A DNA stretch of 42,535 bases from Bacteroidota bacterium (GCA_026391715.1 JAPLDO010000232.1:1-42535), one strand, 5' to 3'; positions 33,986 to 42,535 are shown, numbered from the stretch's first letter. Numbers and translations are program-made. The notes: generated from the sequence alone by a model not told the origin.

Positions 33986-36900
33986 TCACCTTTTCATTAT
34001 CATCTTAGTAATTACCTGATCTCCACAAACAATTCTGATGTAATACACGCCATCAGAAATTCCATTTAGAGAAAGCGGATGTTTCCCATTGCCTGTGAAC
34101 TCGCCTGTGCGAAGTTTTTCGCCGCGAATACCGATCATATCAAATTTTGCCTGAGCTCCATCAGAAACGCCTTGCAGATCAAGGGTAACATCTGACGATG
34201 TGGGGTTGGGGAAAATCCTGAGAGATAAAGCTCCATTCTCATTTACAGGACTCTCCTGAATTTCAATTGATTTTACCTCGCGGGCTGCCGGCATAGTACA
34301 ATACTGCTGTGTAGCGGTGATATGAGCGTGTAAATATCCTCCTGGCATGACTTGAGCTCCTGGTAGAATGATAATTCTTTGACCGGCAACCAGGGTTACT
34401 TCTCCAAATTCCTCTACTCTGAAAAAGCTGTTATTACCTGCAACCGTAATGGTTTGAGTGGCGTCGTAGCAGGAGCCCTGTTCGGCGACTACGGTAATGT
34501 TCTCAAGCGTCCGGTTCGTTGGCACTATCGGAACGTTACAGGAATTGCAGGAACTCCAGTTCAAACAGATTATAGTATCGCTGGCGCCCAGAGTTAAAGT
34601 CCTGTTGGTATATACAGGATTTCCATTGGTACATAACCATGCCGGGTCTAATACCTCTTTTACCGGCGGGTTTCCATTAACAAACTGAAATTCATGACTG
34701 GAATTTTCGATAAAAGGAAGCGTAACAGAATAAACTCCATTTCCAATTAAACTCATAGGAGTTCCGGGCCAGTTGCCCCAGTTGTTCCAGTTTCCGAAAA
34801 CATAAACAAGACTTGAATCATTTCCCTGCACCTGAAATGTTACATTTATTGTTGTTGGCGTATATCCGCTGAAAGCAATATCGTCAAAATAGTAGGTTTT
34901 TTCTCCTGCAACTGCGCCGGTAGTACCAAAATTGAAAAATACCGACAATTTTTTATACATATAAGTGAAATTGAGGGGATTGGTTCCTGGAGCCGGGTTT
35001 GCAAAATTGAATTCAAGGGTTTGCCAGGTATTTGCACCCGTTGTAATAGCTTCTGTTTCTACGCTTTTCGCTGCATCATTTGGATCTTCAATCTTCATAC
35101 GTACAGGAATCCCGGCATCGGGGGAATAAACTCTCATGGTCATTTTGGTGGCGCCCAGAGCAAACGGGATAGCCGTAGCGAGACCAGCCGGTCCTCCAAT
35201 TGTAGTGCCTGCCCATGATTCTGCAGTACTTGTTTTGATGGTTTTGCAAACCTTGGTTGTTGGAGCCACAGGATCAAATTCGATAACGCTGATGTTTCCG
35301 CCAAAATCAACCAAGTCGTAGTTCACATTTGAGTTATCGAAGTTAATTGGCAAATCTACCTGGATTGGCGCTGGGGGACCAAAGACAATATCGTCAAAAT
35401 AATATGTTTTTTCTCCTGCAACCGCTCCTGTAGTTCCAAAGTTGAAGAATACCGACAATTTTTTATAGGTATAAGTGAAATTGATGGGATTAGATCCGGT
35501 AGCCGGGTTTGCAAAATTGAACTCAAGGGTTTCCCATGTATTGGATACTGTTGTAAATTTTTCGGTTTCAACGCTTTTCCCGCCGTCATTAGGATCTTCA
35601 ACTTTCATGCGAATCGGAATCCCGGCGTCGGGTGAATAAACCCGCATAAGAATTTTGGTTGCGCCCGGAACAAACGGAATGGGAGTCGCAAAACCTATTG
35701 TTCCTCCAATTGTAGTGCCTGCCCATAATTCCGCAGTATTTAGTTTGATGGTTTTGCAAACCTTATTTGTAGGAACCACCGGATCAATTACGATAGCGCT
35801 GATGTTTCCGCCAAAATCAACCAGGTCATAGTTCACATTGGGGTTGTCGAAAGTAACTGGCAGGTTAACAGGCGTTGGTCCTGCTGGTCCAAAGGCAATA
35901 TCGTCACAATAGTATGTTTTTTCTCCGGCAACCGCTCCTGTAGTTCCAAAGTTGAAGAATACCGACAATTTTTTATAGGTATAGGTAAAATTTATCGGAG
36001 CAGTTCCTGAAGCCTGATTTGCAAAGTTAAATTCAAGGGTTTCCCAGCCATTAGCAACTGTTGTCAATTTTTCAGTTTCAACGCTTTTCCCCGCATCGTT
36101 AGGATCTTCAACCTTCATACGAACAGGAATCCCGGCGTCGGGTGAATAAACTCTCATTGTAATAATGGTAGCGCCCAAAGCAAATGGAATCGGAGTCGCC
36201 AAACCAGACGCTCCTCCAATGGTTGTTCCCGCCCATAACTCGGCAGTAGCTAATTTGATTACTTTACAAACCTTATTGGTTGGTACCACAGGATCGTTTA
36301 CTATGCTGCTAACGTTTCCGCCAAAATCAACGAGGTTATAGTTCAAATTGGGGTTGTCGAAAGTTACAGGCAGATCAACCAGAATAACTACGGGAGGAAC
36401 AAAAGCAATATCGTCGCAATAGTAGGTTTTGGATCCGGCAATTGCGCCTGGCGTTCCGAAATTAAAGAATACCGACATTTTTTTATACGTATAGGCGAAA
36501 TTAATGGGCGCAGTGCCTGAAGCCTGATTTGCGAAGTTGAACTCAAGTGTTTCCCAGGCATTGGCTACTGTTGTAAACTTTTCCGTTTCAACGCTTTTAC
36601 CAGGATCAAGGGGATCTTCAACCTTCATGCGGACAGGTATTCCGGCGTCGGGCGAATAAACCCTCATGGTTATTTTGGTAGCATTGGCGGCAAATGGGAT
36701 AGCAGTTGCAAAACCAGTCACTCCTCCGATGGTAGTCCCAGCCCATGGTTCCGCAGCAAGGGGTTTGATGACTTTACAAACCTTATTAATTGGAACAACC
36801 GGATCAAATTCAATATTGCTGATGTTTCCGCCAAAATCAACCAGATCATAGTTCACATTGGGATTGTCGAAAGTAACCGGCAAATTTAACGGAACCGGTC

Positions 36901-37465
36901 CTGATTGACCAAAAGCTATATCGTCGCAATAGTATATTTTTTCTCCTGCAACCGAGCCTGGAATATTAAAATTGAAGAAAACGGAAAGCACTTTATAACT
37001 AAGACCGAAATTAATCGGAGTACCTGACGTTTGATTCGCAAAATTAAACTCAAGAGTTTCCCAGCCATTTGCCACTGTAGTAAAAGCCTGCGTTTCTACG
37101 CTTTGGGATGGGGCGTTAACAACTTCGACCTTCATCAAAACGGGTACCCCGACATTGGGTGAATATACTCTCATTGTCATAATGGTAAAGCCCGGAGCAA
37201 ACGGAATTGTAGTAGCCATTCCGGTAGGTCCACCAATGGTTGTTCCCGCCCATGACTCGGCAGTGCCTGTTTTAATGATTTTACAAACCTTATTGGCTGG
37301 AGCCACAGGATCAATAACAATACTGCTGATGTTTCCGCCAAAATCAACCAGATTATAGTTGACAGTGGCGATGTCGAAGGTTACCGGCAAGTCAACCTGC
37401 GTTTGTCCGAATCCGGACATTGCCAGAAGAATGCCGAAAAATGCAAAAAGGAATTGTTTTCTCAT
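33986..37465 (-). CDS. Secreted protein with five tandem carbohydrate-binding-like modules and T9SS domain
   Basis: This 1159-residue protein has a signal peptide ending near SGFGQ. Five near-identical modules of 170 residues follow (about 24-875), each with LPVTFD, VDFGGNIS, WAGTTIGG, MRVYSPDAGIP, KVEDPND, ETLEFNFAN, KKLSVFFNFG and YYCDDIAFG or YYFDDIAFG. Next is a CBM20/AMPK-like domain (VYVFGNWNNWGNWPG; about 880-985). A Cys-rich beta module (SCYDATQTITVAG...GGYLHAHITATQQYC) precedes a T9SS type A sorting domain (LRIFPNPTSSDVTLDLQG...IMKR). The likely role is multivalent glycan binding at the surface. It is flanked by a glycosidase and a shorter paralogue, with gaps of 56 and 71 bases, suggesting one operon. 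Confidence 0.85.
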   Translation of the reverse strand: MRKQFLFAFFGILLAMSGFGQTQVDLPVTFDIATVNYNLVDFGGNISSIVIDPVAPANKVCKIIKTGTAESWAGTTIGGPTGMATTIPFAPGFTIMTMRVYSPNVGVPVLMKVEVVNAPSQSVETQAFTTVANGWETLEFNFANQTSGTPINFGLSYKVLSVFFNFNIPGSVAGEKIYYCDDIAFGQSGPVPLNLPVTFDNPNVNYDLVDFGGNISNIEFDPVVPINKVCKVIKPLAAEPWAGTTIGGVTGFATAIPFAANATKITMRVYSPDAGIPVRMKVEDPLDPGKSVETEKFTTVANAWETLEFNFANQASGTAPINFAYTYKKMSVFFNFGTPGAIAGSKTYYCDDIAFVPPVVILVDLPVTFDNPNLNYNLVDFGGNVSSIVNDPVVPTNKVCKVIKLATAELWAGTTIGGASGLATPIPFALGATIITMRVYSPDAGIPVRMKVEDPNDAGKSVETEKLTTVANGWETLEFNFANQASGTAPINFTYTYKKLSVFFNFGTTGAVAGEKTYYCDDIAFGPAGPTPVNLPVTFDNPNVNYDLVDFGGNISAIVIDPVVPTNKVCKTIKLNTAELWAGTTIGGTIGFATPIPFVPGATKILMRVYSPDAGIPIRMKVEDPNDGGKSVETEKFTTVSNTWETLEFNFANPATGSNPINFTYTYKKLSVFFNFGTTGAVAGEKTYYFDDIVFGPPAPIQVDLPINFDNSNVNYDLVDFGGNISVIEFDPVAPTTKVCKTIKTSTAESWAGTTIGGPAGLATAIPFALGATKMTMRVYSPDAGIPVRMKIEDPNDAAKSVETEAITTGANTWQTLEFNFANPAPGTNPLNFTYMYKKLSVFFNFGTTGAVAGEKTYYFDDIAFSGYTPTTINVTFQVQGNDSSLVYVFGNWNNWGNWPGTPMSLIGNGVYSVTLPFIENSSHEFQFVNGNPPVKEVLDPAWLCTNGNPVYTNRTLTLGASDTIICLNWSSCNSCNVPIVPTNRTLENITVVAEQGSCYDATQTITVAGNNSFFRVEEFGEVTLVAGQRIIILPGAQVMPGGYLHAHITATQQYCTMPAAREVKSIEIQESPVNENGALSLRIFPNPTSSDVTLDLQGVSDGAQAKFDMIGIRGEKLRTGEFTGNGKHPLSLNGISDGVYYIRIVCGDQVITKMIMKR
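34830..37400 (-). repeat. Five tandem 510-bp modules
   Basis: The LPVTFD-coding segments recur at about 37380, 36870, 36360, 35850 and 35340, a constant spacing of 510 bp. DNA identity between units is high by eye, including synonymous positions in units 3-5, which indicates recent duplication or gene conversion. Confidence 0.9.
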
Positions 37466-37521
37466 AATGATTTGTTTTAAGGTTAATTTATAGTTAATTG
37501 GTCAGGTAATTCAATTTTATC

Positions 37522-38820
37522 CTATTTATCCACCCAAAATGGAATATTGGCATAAGCAACCTTATTATTAAAATTTACGCTCACAAATAATCTGTAAGCG
37601 CCTTCCTTCGCCGGCGTCTTAAAGCGAATTTGATCTTGTTTAACCTCTTTTATTAACCCGGAAAATTCCTCAGCCTCTTTTTCTTTATCTCCACCCGATT
37701 TTTTATCGCTGCTTTCAGCGAGTATTCTCCAATGATAAACAAATTTGTTATCAGAATCCACTGATGTTTCCGTCATAGTGAGACCTATTCTGGCAATTAC
37801 AGAGGCAGGGTATTCAGAGTCGGCTTTTAGTTTAATATTGTCGTGGGCAGTTTTGTCCTGTATTGTCATGCTTAATATGGTTGGCGCCGGTTTTGGGGAA
37901 TTTTGCCCTTTAAATGCTATTTCCAATGCGTCAATAGGTTCTGTTGGCGTATTATCTTTGGAAAACAATCCAAACCATGTTTCAGTGTATTCCTGTTTGG
38001 AACCCCAGAAAAAGGCGTATGAACCCAGGCACTTGTTTTTATATGGTTCGATGTAGTTTTTATACCTATCAAAATAAACCTTCTTTTTCTCGGCGCTTGT
38101 TTGTTCAATGGAAACATTCCAGCTTGTTTTTGGCGATTCCCAGTAGCCGTTGGGACCCCATTCGGTAATCATATATGGACCTTTCCAACCAAATCGTTCA
38201 ATATTCAATGGAGCATTTTTAATATCCCCATAAGTGTTGATGCAAAAAACATCAATATCCGGCGCCATTTTGCTTATCGCCTGTACCTTCATTGAATCAA
38301 TACCGGCAGTAACCGTTGATGTTGGATGGTTGGGATCAATCTGGTGTATGTATTTTGCAATATCCTGAACGGCATTCCAAACGTTTGTGTTGGCGTAGCC
38401 CAAATCCAATTCATTTCCAATCCCCCACATCAATAATGCAGGATGATCCTTATACTTTTGAATGATGGTTTTAAAATTGTTGAATTGGTTTTGAACCTTC
38501 TCTTTATCATTATAATCAAATCCATGCCTTTCGGGAATAAGCCATAAGCCAAGCATTACGGTTAAACCATTTTTCTGAGCTTCATCCAATACCTGTTGAG
38601 CGTTTTCAGAGCCCCATGTCCGGATGGAATTACCACCAATTTCGACGACTTTTGCGAGGTTGACCTCGCCGCCAACGCCTTTTACATAATAGGGCGCGCC
38701 ATTGCGAAGAAAGGTAAATCCTGTTTCAGTTTGAACAATCTTTGTTTGACCAGACATAGAGGAAATAAAAAAGAAGAAGGAAATCAGGCAGGTTAGCAGG
38801 TGAAATCTAATTTGTCTCAT
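37522..38820 (-). CDS. Secreted glycoside hydrolase, clan GH-A (GH2-like TIM barrel)
   Basis: This 432-residue protein has a signal peptide (hydrophobic 8-22, cut near MSGQ) and a TIM-barrel of about residues 40-310. Clan GH-A landmarks are the acid/base Glu137 after Asn136 (WGIGNELDL) and the nucleophile Glu220 (YMITEWGPNGYW). NSIRTWG and LGLWLIPERHG are typical of GH2 barrels. A C-terminal beta domain (about 315-432) contains a lysine/glutamate-rich loop. It should hydrolyse a beta-linked glycan in the periplasm or outside. The linkage cannot be read, although the neighbouring module family favours a glucan. It follows the sensor gene on the same strand after about 230 bases. Confidence 0.8.
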   Translation of the reverse strand: MRQIRFHLLTCLISFFFFISSMSGQTKIVQTETGFTFLRNGAPYYVKGVGGEVNLAKVVEIGGNSIRTWGSENAQQVLDEAQKNGLTVMLGLWLIPERHGFDYNDKEKVQNQFNNFKTIIQKYKDHPALLMWGIGNELDLGYANTNVWNAVQDIAKYIHQIDPNHPTSTVTAGIDSMKVQAISKMAPDIDVFCINTYGDIKNAPLNIERFGWKGPYMITEWGPNGYWESPKTSWNVSIEQTSAEKKKVYFDRYKNYIEPYKNKCLGSYAFFWGSKQEYTETWFGLFSKDNTPTEPIDALEIAFKGQNSPKPAPTILSMTIQDKTAHDNIKLKADSEYPASVIARIGLTMTETSVDSDNKFVYHWRILAESSDKKSGGDKEKEAEEFSGLIKEVKQDQIRFKTPAKEGAYRLFVSVNFNNKVAYANIPFWVDK

Positions 38821-39049
38821 GGAGGGTGGGGTTCTATTTGAAATCAGCGGCTAAAATAGAGTGGAGTTACCCCCGATCAAAATTTCAACGTACATCAAAA
38901 ATGCACCTGCACCCCTTTTTGAATTACATCATTAATACATCAACTTGATGATTATGATAACCTAAATCATTGTAAATAATGTATATATGAAACTTTAATG
39001 GCGAATGGAAACACATCGGTCACTATTCGTAGCTTTCTCGCGAATCCGG

Positions 39050-41947
39050 CTAAAGCGACATCATAAAATCTGTGAGATTGGCATTTCGGTCGAGTCCCAA
39101 TTTTTTCCTGATACGGTATCGGCTTATCTCGACGCCGCGGGCGCTGATATTCATTAGGGTGGCAATTTCCTTGCTGGAGATATTCATTCGAAGGTAAGCG
39201 CAAAGGCTCAGTTCGCGAGGGGTAAGATCGGAATATTGTGTTTTGAGTTTTTTGAATAATTCTTCATGTACCTGCTCAACATGGGTATTGAACACCTGCC
39301 ACTGCTTCTCATTGTCAATTTCTTTCCCAATTTTTTTTACAGTAATATTCAGATCATCCTTCAGATGGTCATCGGAAATCCTGGTTTTTAACTTGTTGAG
39401 TTCATTTCTTAATTTGTGGAGAATTTCATTCTTTTGAATAATCAGCATTGTTGAGTTGGCAAGTTCTTTTTCTTTATGAATCATCTCAAGATTCAGCTTT
39501 TCATTTCTCAAACTTATCATCTCAGCTTCAGTGATGAGCGCTTTTTCCTTCAATTCCTGCTCGCGTTGCCGGTACTTTACTTTCTGCGCTTCTTTCTCTT
39601 TTATATGAGATTTCTCTATTTTCTTTAGAAAAATTCTATACAAAAAGTACAACAGAAAAATAGTAATCAGAAAGTATATAATCCAGGCATATATAGTTCG
39701 GTACCACGGAGGAAGAATCTTAAAAGTACAGTTTAGCGCTGGCGTTGTTTTTCCCTGGACAGTAAGAGCTTTCAGTTTAAAGGTGTAATCGCCAACAGGT
39801 AAATTGGTATATTCTTTAGCGTTTTGGAATGACCAGGCTGACCAATCGTCATCAAAACCCTCCAGTTTGAATTGAAATGATGTTTTTTGTTCTGCAAACT
39901 GGCTGGCAGAAAAAGCGATGGTTATCGTGTTGTTTACAAACCGAAACCGCGGTACAACCTCCTGACGAAGACAGGCGCTGGAAAAACGGTAAACTCCTTC
40001 GGAAGTATCGCTCGATTGCAATTTGCAGATATGAAGAACCGGTAAAAAACTGAAATACTTGTATTGAGCCGAATTATAGTGAGCGAAACCGCCTTCCAGA
40101 CCAATTATTGCATTACCGGCGTCGAGCGTATTAACATGTCCGAAAGCCGGAATGACCATTCCTGAAAGTTCAACAAACGGAGTAGCAATATTGGTATATG
40201 CGCCATCTTCCTGAAAACGCAATACGCCAAGCTGTTGATTGTTATAGTACCAGATATTATTGGCGCTGTCCTGAGATAAATAATCAATTTGCTTTAAACC
40301 GGAAAAAAGCTGGTTAAATGGAATATCAGGTTCAAATTTATCGGCATTTTCATTATATCGGTAAATACCGTTTCGCGTTCCAACCGCAATTCCTGATTTC
40401 AGCTTAAAAAGAGTGTTACCGAGATCGGAAGGCAATCCTTTCCTGCTGTCATAAAACCGGATTTCTTCCAGACGCTGCAAATCCGCGTCGGGTTTTAACC
40501 GGAATAGTCCTTTATATCCGTGACTTATCCAGATAAAACCTTTTGAATCCTGTTCGATATAATGCGACGATTGGTCATAACCGGATAGTTCATTTCTATA
40601 TTCCCACAAATTTCCTTTCCTCCCGAATACCGAAATCCCGGCATAATTTCCAACAAGCAACCTTGATTGTTTCCCGTCAGGTTTTATCATATTCCAGCCA
40701 CCGGGGACGGAAGATATCTTTAAAGCCGTTTTATTCTGTATCTGGAATACCCCCAGATGATGCCCGCACAAAAGTGTATTGTCAATAATTGTCAGGCACC
40801 AAACCTGCCCCTCGGTTCCTTCGATCAGATGAAAATCGCTGTTTTTCTTCAATGGGTTGATAAAATCTTTCCATTGGATATAAAAAAGCCCCTGATTGGT
40901 TCCAAGGTATAGATTCCCACCGAAAAAGGCTGATGCGTAGCCAGATCCAATATTAAAATAATTCTGAATAAAGGTTAGTGGTGAATTAAAATGGATAACC
41001 GAAATACCATTATCGAGACCCAGCCAGATGTTCCCTTCCTGATCGCTTCCCACACACAAAACGGTATTGTTTGAAAGACCGCGCTCCTTGTTAATCTCAA
41101 ACACAACCTGACCGCTTGTATCTGAAATTATCAATCCATTCTGGATAGTTCCGAAAGCAAAATACTTTTTATCAATAAGAGCTCCGGAAAATATCTGATA
41201 CTTTTTCAGAATCGCATTTATAGGTTTGTCCCACGCAATAAGTTTATCTCCGTTAAACCTGAACATTCCCTTTTTAGCGGTTCCAATTATTACTTCGTCA
41301 TCGTTCAATGGAAGAATAGTCCATATCTGAGTTCCGGCGAAAGCCGAGCCATCGCTTATGCGCCGCAATTTTCCTTCCCGATATTGCATAAGTCCGTTTA
41401 ACTCGTCATGAACCCATAAAATTCCGTTTACATAATATGAGAAGTGAAACTTTGATATTGGGGAAACAATGTCAATTTTCCCGCCGTTGTAAATGAAAAT
41501 TGCTTTGAATGATTGGAAAACAATGCCAAAACTGGTTTTATGAATCCGCCATATTTCGTCAAAGTCTTTTATTCTGTTTTTAAGCAATGGAAGGAGTGAA
41601 TTATATTTAAGTATTCCGTTGGCATCTTCTTCGTAATAACCAAATTTGTTGAACGCCCCAACATAGATGCGTTTATCGTCAATACAAAGGGAGCGGATTA
41701 CCAATTGAAGATCGCTGTAAACTGTCCAGTGAGCTCCGTCATATTCAACAAGTCCGTTGTTATTGCCAAAATACATCATGCCATTTAGCGCCTGCGCCAC
41801 AGCCCAATTCTGGGTTCCGCCTGCGTACTCTGCGCGGTTGAAATTATGAATCCAAGGCAAACCAAAGCGTTGGGAATACACAGCGTTCACCGATGAAATA
41901 GCGATTACAATTCCAAAGAGCCAATATCTTCTCAGCTTCGAAATCAT
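39050..41947 (-). CDS. Sensor with beta-propeller, Y_Y_Y domain and LuxR-type helix-turn-helix
   Basis: This 965-residue one-component membrane regulator has a signal sequence, two seven-bladed-type propellers of ligand-binding repeats (about 30-640; GNNNGLVEYDGAHW, GNIWLGLDNGISV, GFIWISHGYKGLF), and a triple-tyrosine Y_Y_Y domain (about 670-745; FQFKLEGFDDDWSAWS). A membrane helix at about 752-775 (IIYFLITIFLLYFLY) and a cytoplasmic coiled coil follow. The C-terminal LuxR-type helix-turn-helix reads LTPRELSLCAYLRMNISSKEIATLMNIS. There is no histidine kinase or receiver domain. The layout resembles SusR-type and hybrid sensors that respond to glycan fragments in the periplasm. The adjacent glycosidase and module genes are its likely targets. 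Confidence 0.88.
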   Translation of the reverse strand: MISKLRRYWLFGIVIAISSVNAVYSQRFGLPWIHNFNRAEYAGGTQNWAVAQALNGMMYFGNNNGLVEYDGAHWTVYSDLQLVIRSLCIDDKRIYVGAFNKFGYYEEDANGILKYNSLLPLLKNRIKDFDEIWRIHKTSFGIVFQSFKAIFIYNGGKIDIVSPISKFHFSYYVNGILWVHDELNGLMQYREGKLRRISDGSAFAGTQIWTILPLNDDEVIIGTAKKGMFRFNGDKLIAWDKPINAILKKYQIFSGALIDKKYFAFGTIQNGLIISDTSGQVVFEINKERGLSNNTVLCVGSDQEGNIWLGLDNGISVIHFNSPLTFIQNYFNIGSGYASAFFGGNLYLGTNQGLFYIQWKDFINPLKKNSDFHLIEGTEGQVWCLTIIDNTLLCGHHLGVFQIQNKTALKISSVPGGWNMIKPDGKQSRLLVGNYAGISVFGRKGNLWEYRNELSGYDQSSHYIEQDSKGFIWISHGYKGLFRLKPDADLQRLEEIRFYDSRKGLPSDLGNTLFKLKSGIAVGTRNGIYRYNENADKFEPDIPFNQLFSGLKQIDYLSQDSANNIWYYNNQQLGVLRFQEDGAYTNIATPFVELSGMVIPAFGHVNTLDAGNAIIGLEGGFAHYNSAQYKYFSFLPVLHICKLQSSDTSEGVYRFSSACLRQEVVPRFRFVNNTITIAFSASQFAEQKTSFQFKLEGFDDDWSAWSFQNAKEYTNLPVGDYTFKLKALTVQGKTTPALNCTFKILPPWYRTIYAWIIYFLITIFLLYFLYRIFLKKIEKSHIKEKEAQKVKYRQREQELKEKALITEAEMISLRNEKLNLEMIHKEKELANSTMLIIQKNEILHKLRNELNKLKTRISDDHLKDDLNITVKKIGKEIDNEKQWQVFNTHVEQVHEELFKKLKTQYSDLTPRELSLCAYLRMNISSKEIATLMNISARGVEISRYRIRKKLGLDRNANLTDFMMSL

Positions 41948-42012
41948 AAATCCTTTGCCCCTTCCCTGTTTGACTGTGTTTTACGCGCCATCCTTTAACT
42001 TATTCCTGTTTA

Positions 42013-42020
42013 CAAATATA
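42013..42020 (-). promoter_or_regulatory. Possible -7 box of the sensor gene
   Basis: The minus strand reads TATATTTG (TAnnTTTG), 65 bases before the start of the sensor gene. No -33 box is found. Confidence 0.4.
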
Positions 42021-42050
42021 CTTTTTCTTTTTTCATTGTATATCAATAAA

Positions 42051-42085
42051 AAAACCTCTGTATGTCATTTACATACAGAGGTTTT
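42051..42085 (-). terminator. Rho-independent terminator after tRNA-Gln
   Basis: A perfect 15-bp stem (AAAACCTCTGTATGT / ACATACAGAGGTTTT) with a 5-nt loop sits directly beyond the tRNA 3' end and is followed by a T run on the minus strand. It is strong and probably works in both directions. Confidence 0.9.
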
Positions 42086-42087
42086 TG

Positions 42088-42158
42088 TTGACCCACCAGG
42101 ATTCGAACCTGGGCCGAGAGAACCAAAATCTCTTGTGCTGCCGTTACACCATGGGTCA
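42088..42158 (-). tRNA. tRNA-Gln (anticodon TTG)
   Basis: The 71-nt minus-strand sequence has acceptor stem TGACCCA/TGGGTCA, discriminator A, D arm GGTGTAACGGCAGCAC, anticodon stem AGAGA/TCTCT around loop TTTTGGT (anticodon TTG), and T arm with GGTTCGAATCC. CCA is not encoded. Confidence 0.95.
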
Positions 42159-42161
42159 AAA

Positions 42162-42182
42162 TGAATTCTGAATTCTGAATTC
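42162..42182. repeat. Three heptamers TGAATTC
   Basis: Three exact head-to-tail copies of TGAATTC lie between the tRNA-Gln 5' end and its -7 box. If that box is used, they form the tRNA leader. Confidence 0.9.
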
Positions 42183-42187
42183 GGGTG

Positions 42188-42195
42188 CAAAGGTA
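42188..42195 (-). promoter_or_regulatory. Probable -7 box for tRNA-Gln
   Basis: The minus strand reads TACCTTTG followed by CACCC, the common Bacteroidota promoter form, 29 bases before the tRNA. The -33 box is not obvious. Confidence 0.55.
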
Positions 42196-42271
42196 AATAA
42201 ATATTTAAACCAGCTACGGTTTACGGGTAAATTTGTACCTTCGCCGCCTCTTATCTGATAAACAATAGTCT

Positions 42272-42535
42272 ATGAAGAATTTCCAGAAACTGAACAACAT
42301 TTTTGGTTGGATTACCTTTCTGATTGCCTCCACGGTTTACCTTTTAACAATTGAACCTACTGCCAGTTGGTGGGATTGCGGCGAGTACATTTCCACCGCT
42401 TTCAAACTACAGGTCGGGCATCCTCCCGGAGCGCCGCTGTTTCAGATGATCGGCAGGTTCTTCTCTCTTTTTGCCTTTGGCGATGTTTCCAGGGTGGCAA
42501 TGATGGTAAATGTGATGTCGGGGTTGTCGAGTGGT
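42272..42535 (+). CDS. DUF2723 family membrane protein, 3' end missing
   Basis: The first 88 codons are present and the frame continues past the window. The protein starts with a short polar stretch, then a membrane helix (GWITFLIASTVYLLTI). The family landmarks EPTASWWDCGEYISTAFKLQ and VGHPPGAPLFQMIGRFFSLF follow. This is the N-terminus of DUF2723 (TMEM260/O-mannosyltransferase-like) proteins, large multi-spanning enzymes with a GT-C fold, common in Bacteroidota. The acidic Asp-Cys-Gly-Glu motif fits a catalytic acidic residue in the first loop. TACCTTCG at 42236 is a one-mismatch -7 box 28 bases upstream. The likely role is glycosylation or lipid-linked sugar transfer, inferred from the family only. 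Confidence 0.88.
   Translation, partial: MKNFQKLNNIFGWITFLIASTVYLLTIEPTASWWDCGEYISTAFKLQVGHPPGAPLFQMIGRFFSLFAFGDVSRVAMMVNVMSGLSSG

Overview
The window looks like a chromosomal piece from an uncultured or environmental Bacteroidota, probably of the class Bacteroidia. Supporting signs are Por secretion (T9SS) C-terminal domains, gldA-gldF-gldG, a Fibrobacter-type major paralogous domain, GEVED and Ig-like surface proteins, a sensor/LuxR hybrid regulator, tRNAs without encoded CCA, and promoters of the Bacteroidota type (TTTG, 19-21 bp, TAnnTTTG). I saw no phage, transposase, CRISPR array or rRNA. Coding density is high and no stretch longer than 300 bases lacks a gene. The longest gap is 25893-26227, a divergent promoter region.

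Layout. 1-3285 (+): a small helical protein (partial), a BtrH_N/DUF4872 protein and an ABC exporter, all overlapping or touching; the ATPase/permease junction looks damaged. 3486-3569 (-): tRNA-Leu(CAG) with a terminator. 3686-5632 (+): secreted M1 aminopeptidase, convergent with 5688-9647 (-), a secreted protein with eight Ig-like repeats. 9904-12175 (+): APC amino-acid transporter and a DUF3108 protein. 12326-15589 (+): gldA, gldF, gldG behind a near-perfect promoter. 15705-16967 (+): T9SS cargo. 17116-19891 (+): a small accessory island with an AAA/DUF4143 ATPase, a HigB-HigA toxin-antitoxin pair, and an orphan ParD-like protein with an unfamiliar C-terminal half; each has a palindrome or direct repeat at its promoter. 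20109-25892 (-): a 1927-residue PKD/GEVED surface protein, divergent from 26228-26929 (+), a Crp/Fnr regulator with FNR-like cysteines. 26951-32165 (-): M3 peptidase, RNase Z and ribosomal protein S1. 32223-41947 (-): a probable glycan locus with a sensor/LuxR regulator, a clan GH-A hydrolase and two multi-module binding proteins. 42088-42158 (-): tRNA-Gln(TTG). 42272-end (+): start of a DUF2723 membrane protein.

How it fits together. Most of the window makes and exports surface proteins. T9SS-type cargo, gliding-type ABC components and secreted peptidases sit beside housekeeping genes (S1, RNase Z, two tRNAs). The 32-42 kb block reads as one functional unit: a periplasmic beta-propeller sensor that could turn on a secreted glycosidase and two repeat-built adhesins or glycan-binding proteins.

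The most unusual items are the ParD/unknown-domain fusion with its direct-repeat operator, the 510-bp tandem modules, the FNR-like regulator facing the giant surface gene, and three gene-integrity anomalies: the ABC junction, the short RNase Z, and a module protein whose frame runs through the rpsA promoter. All family calls come from reading the sequence; no database search was run.
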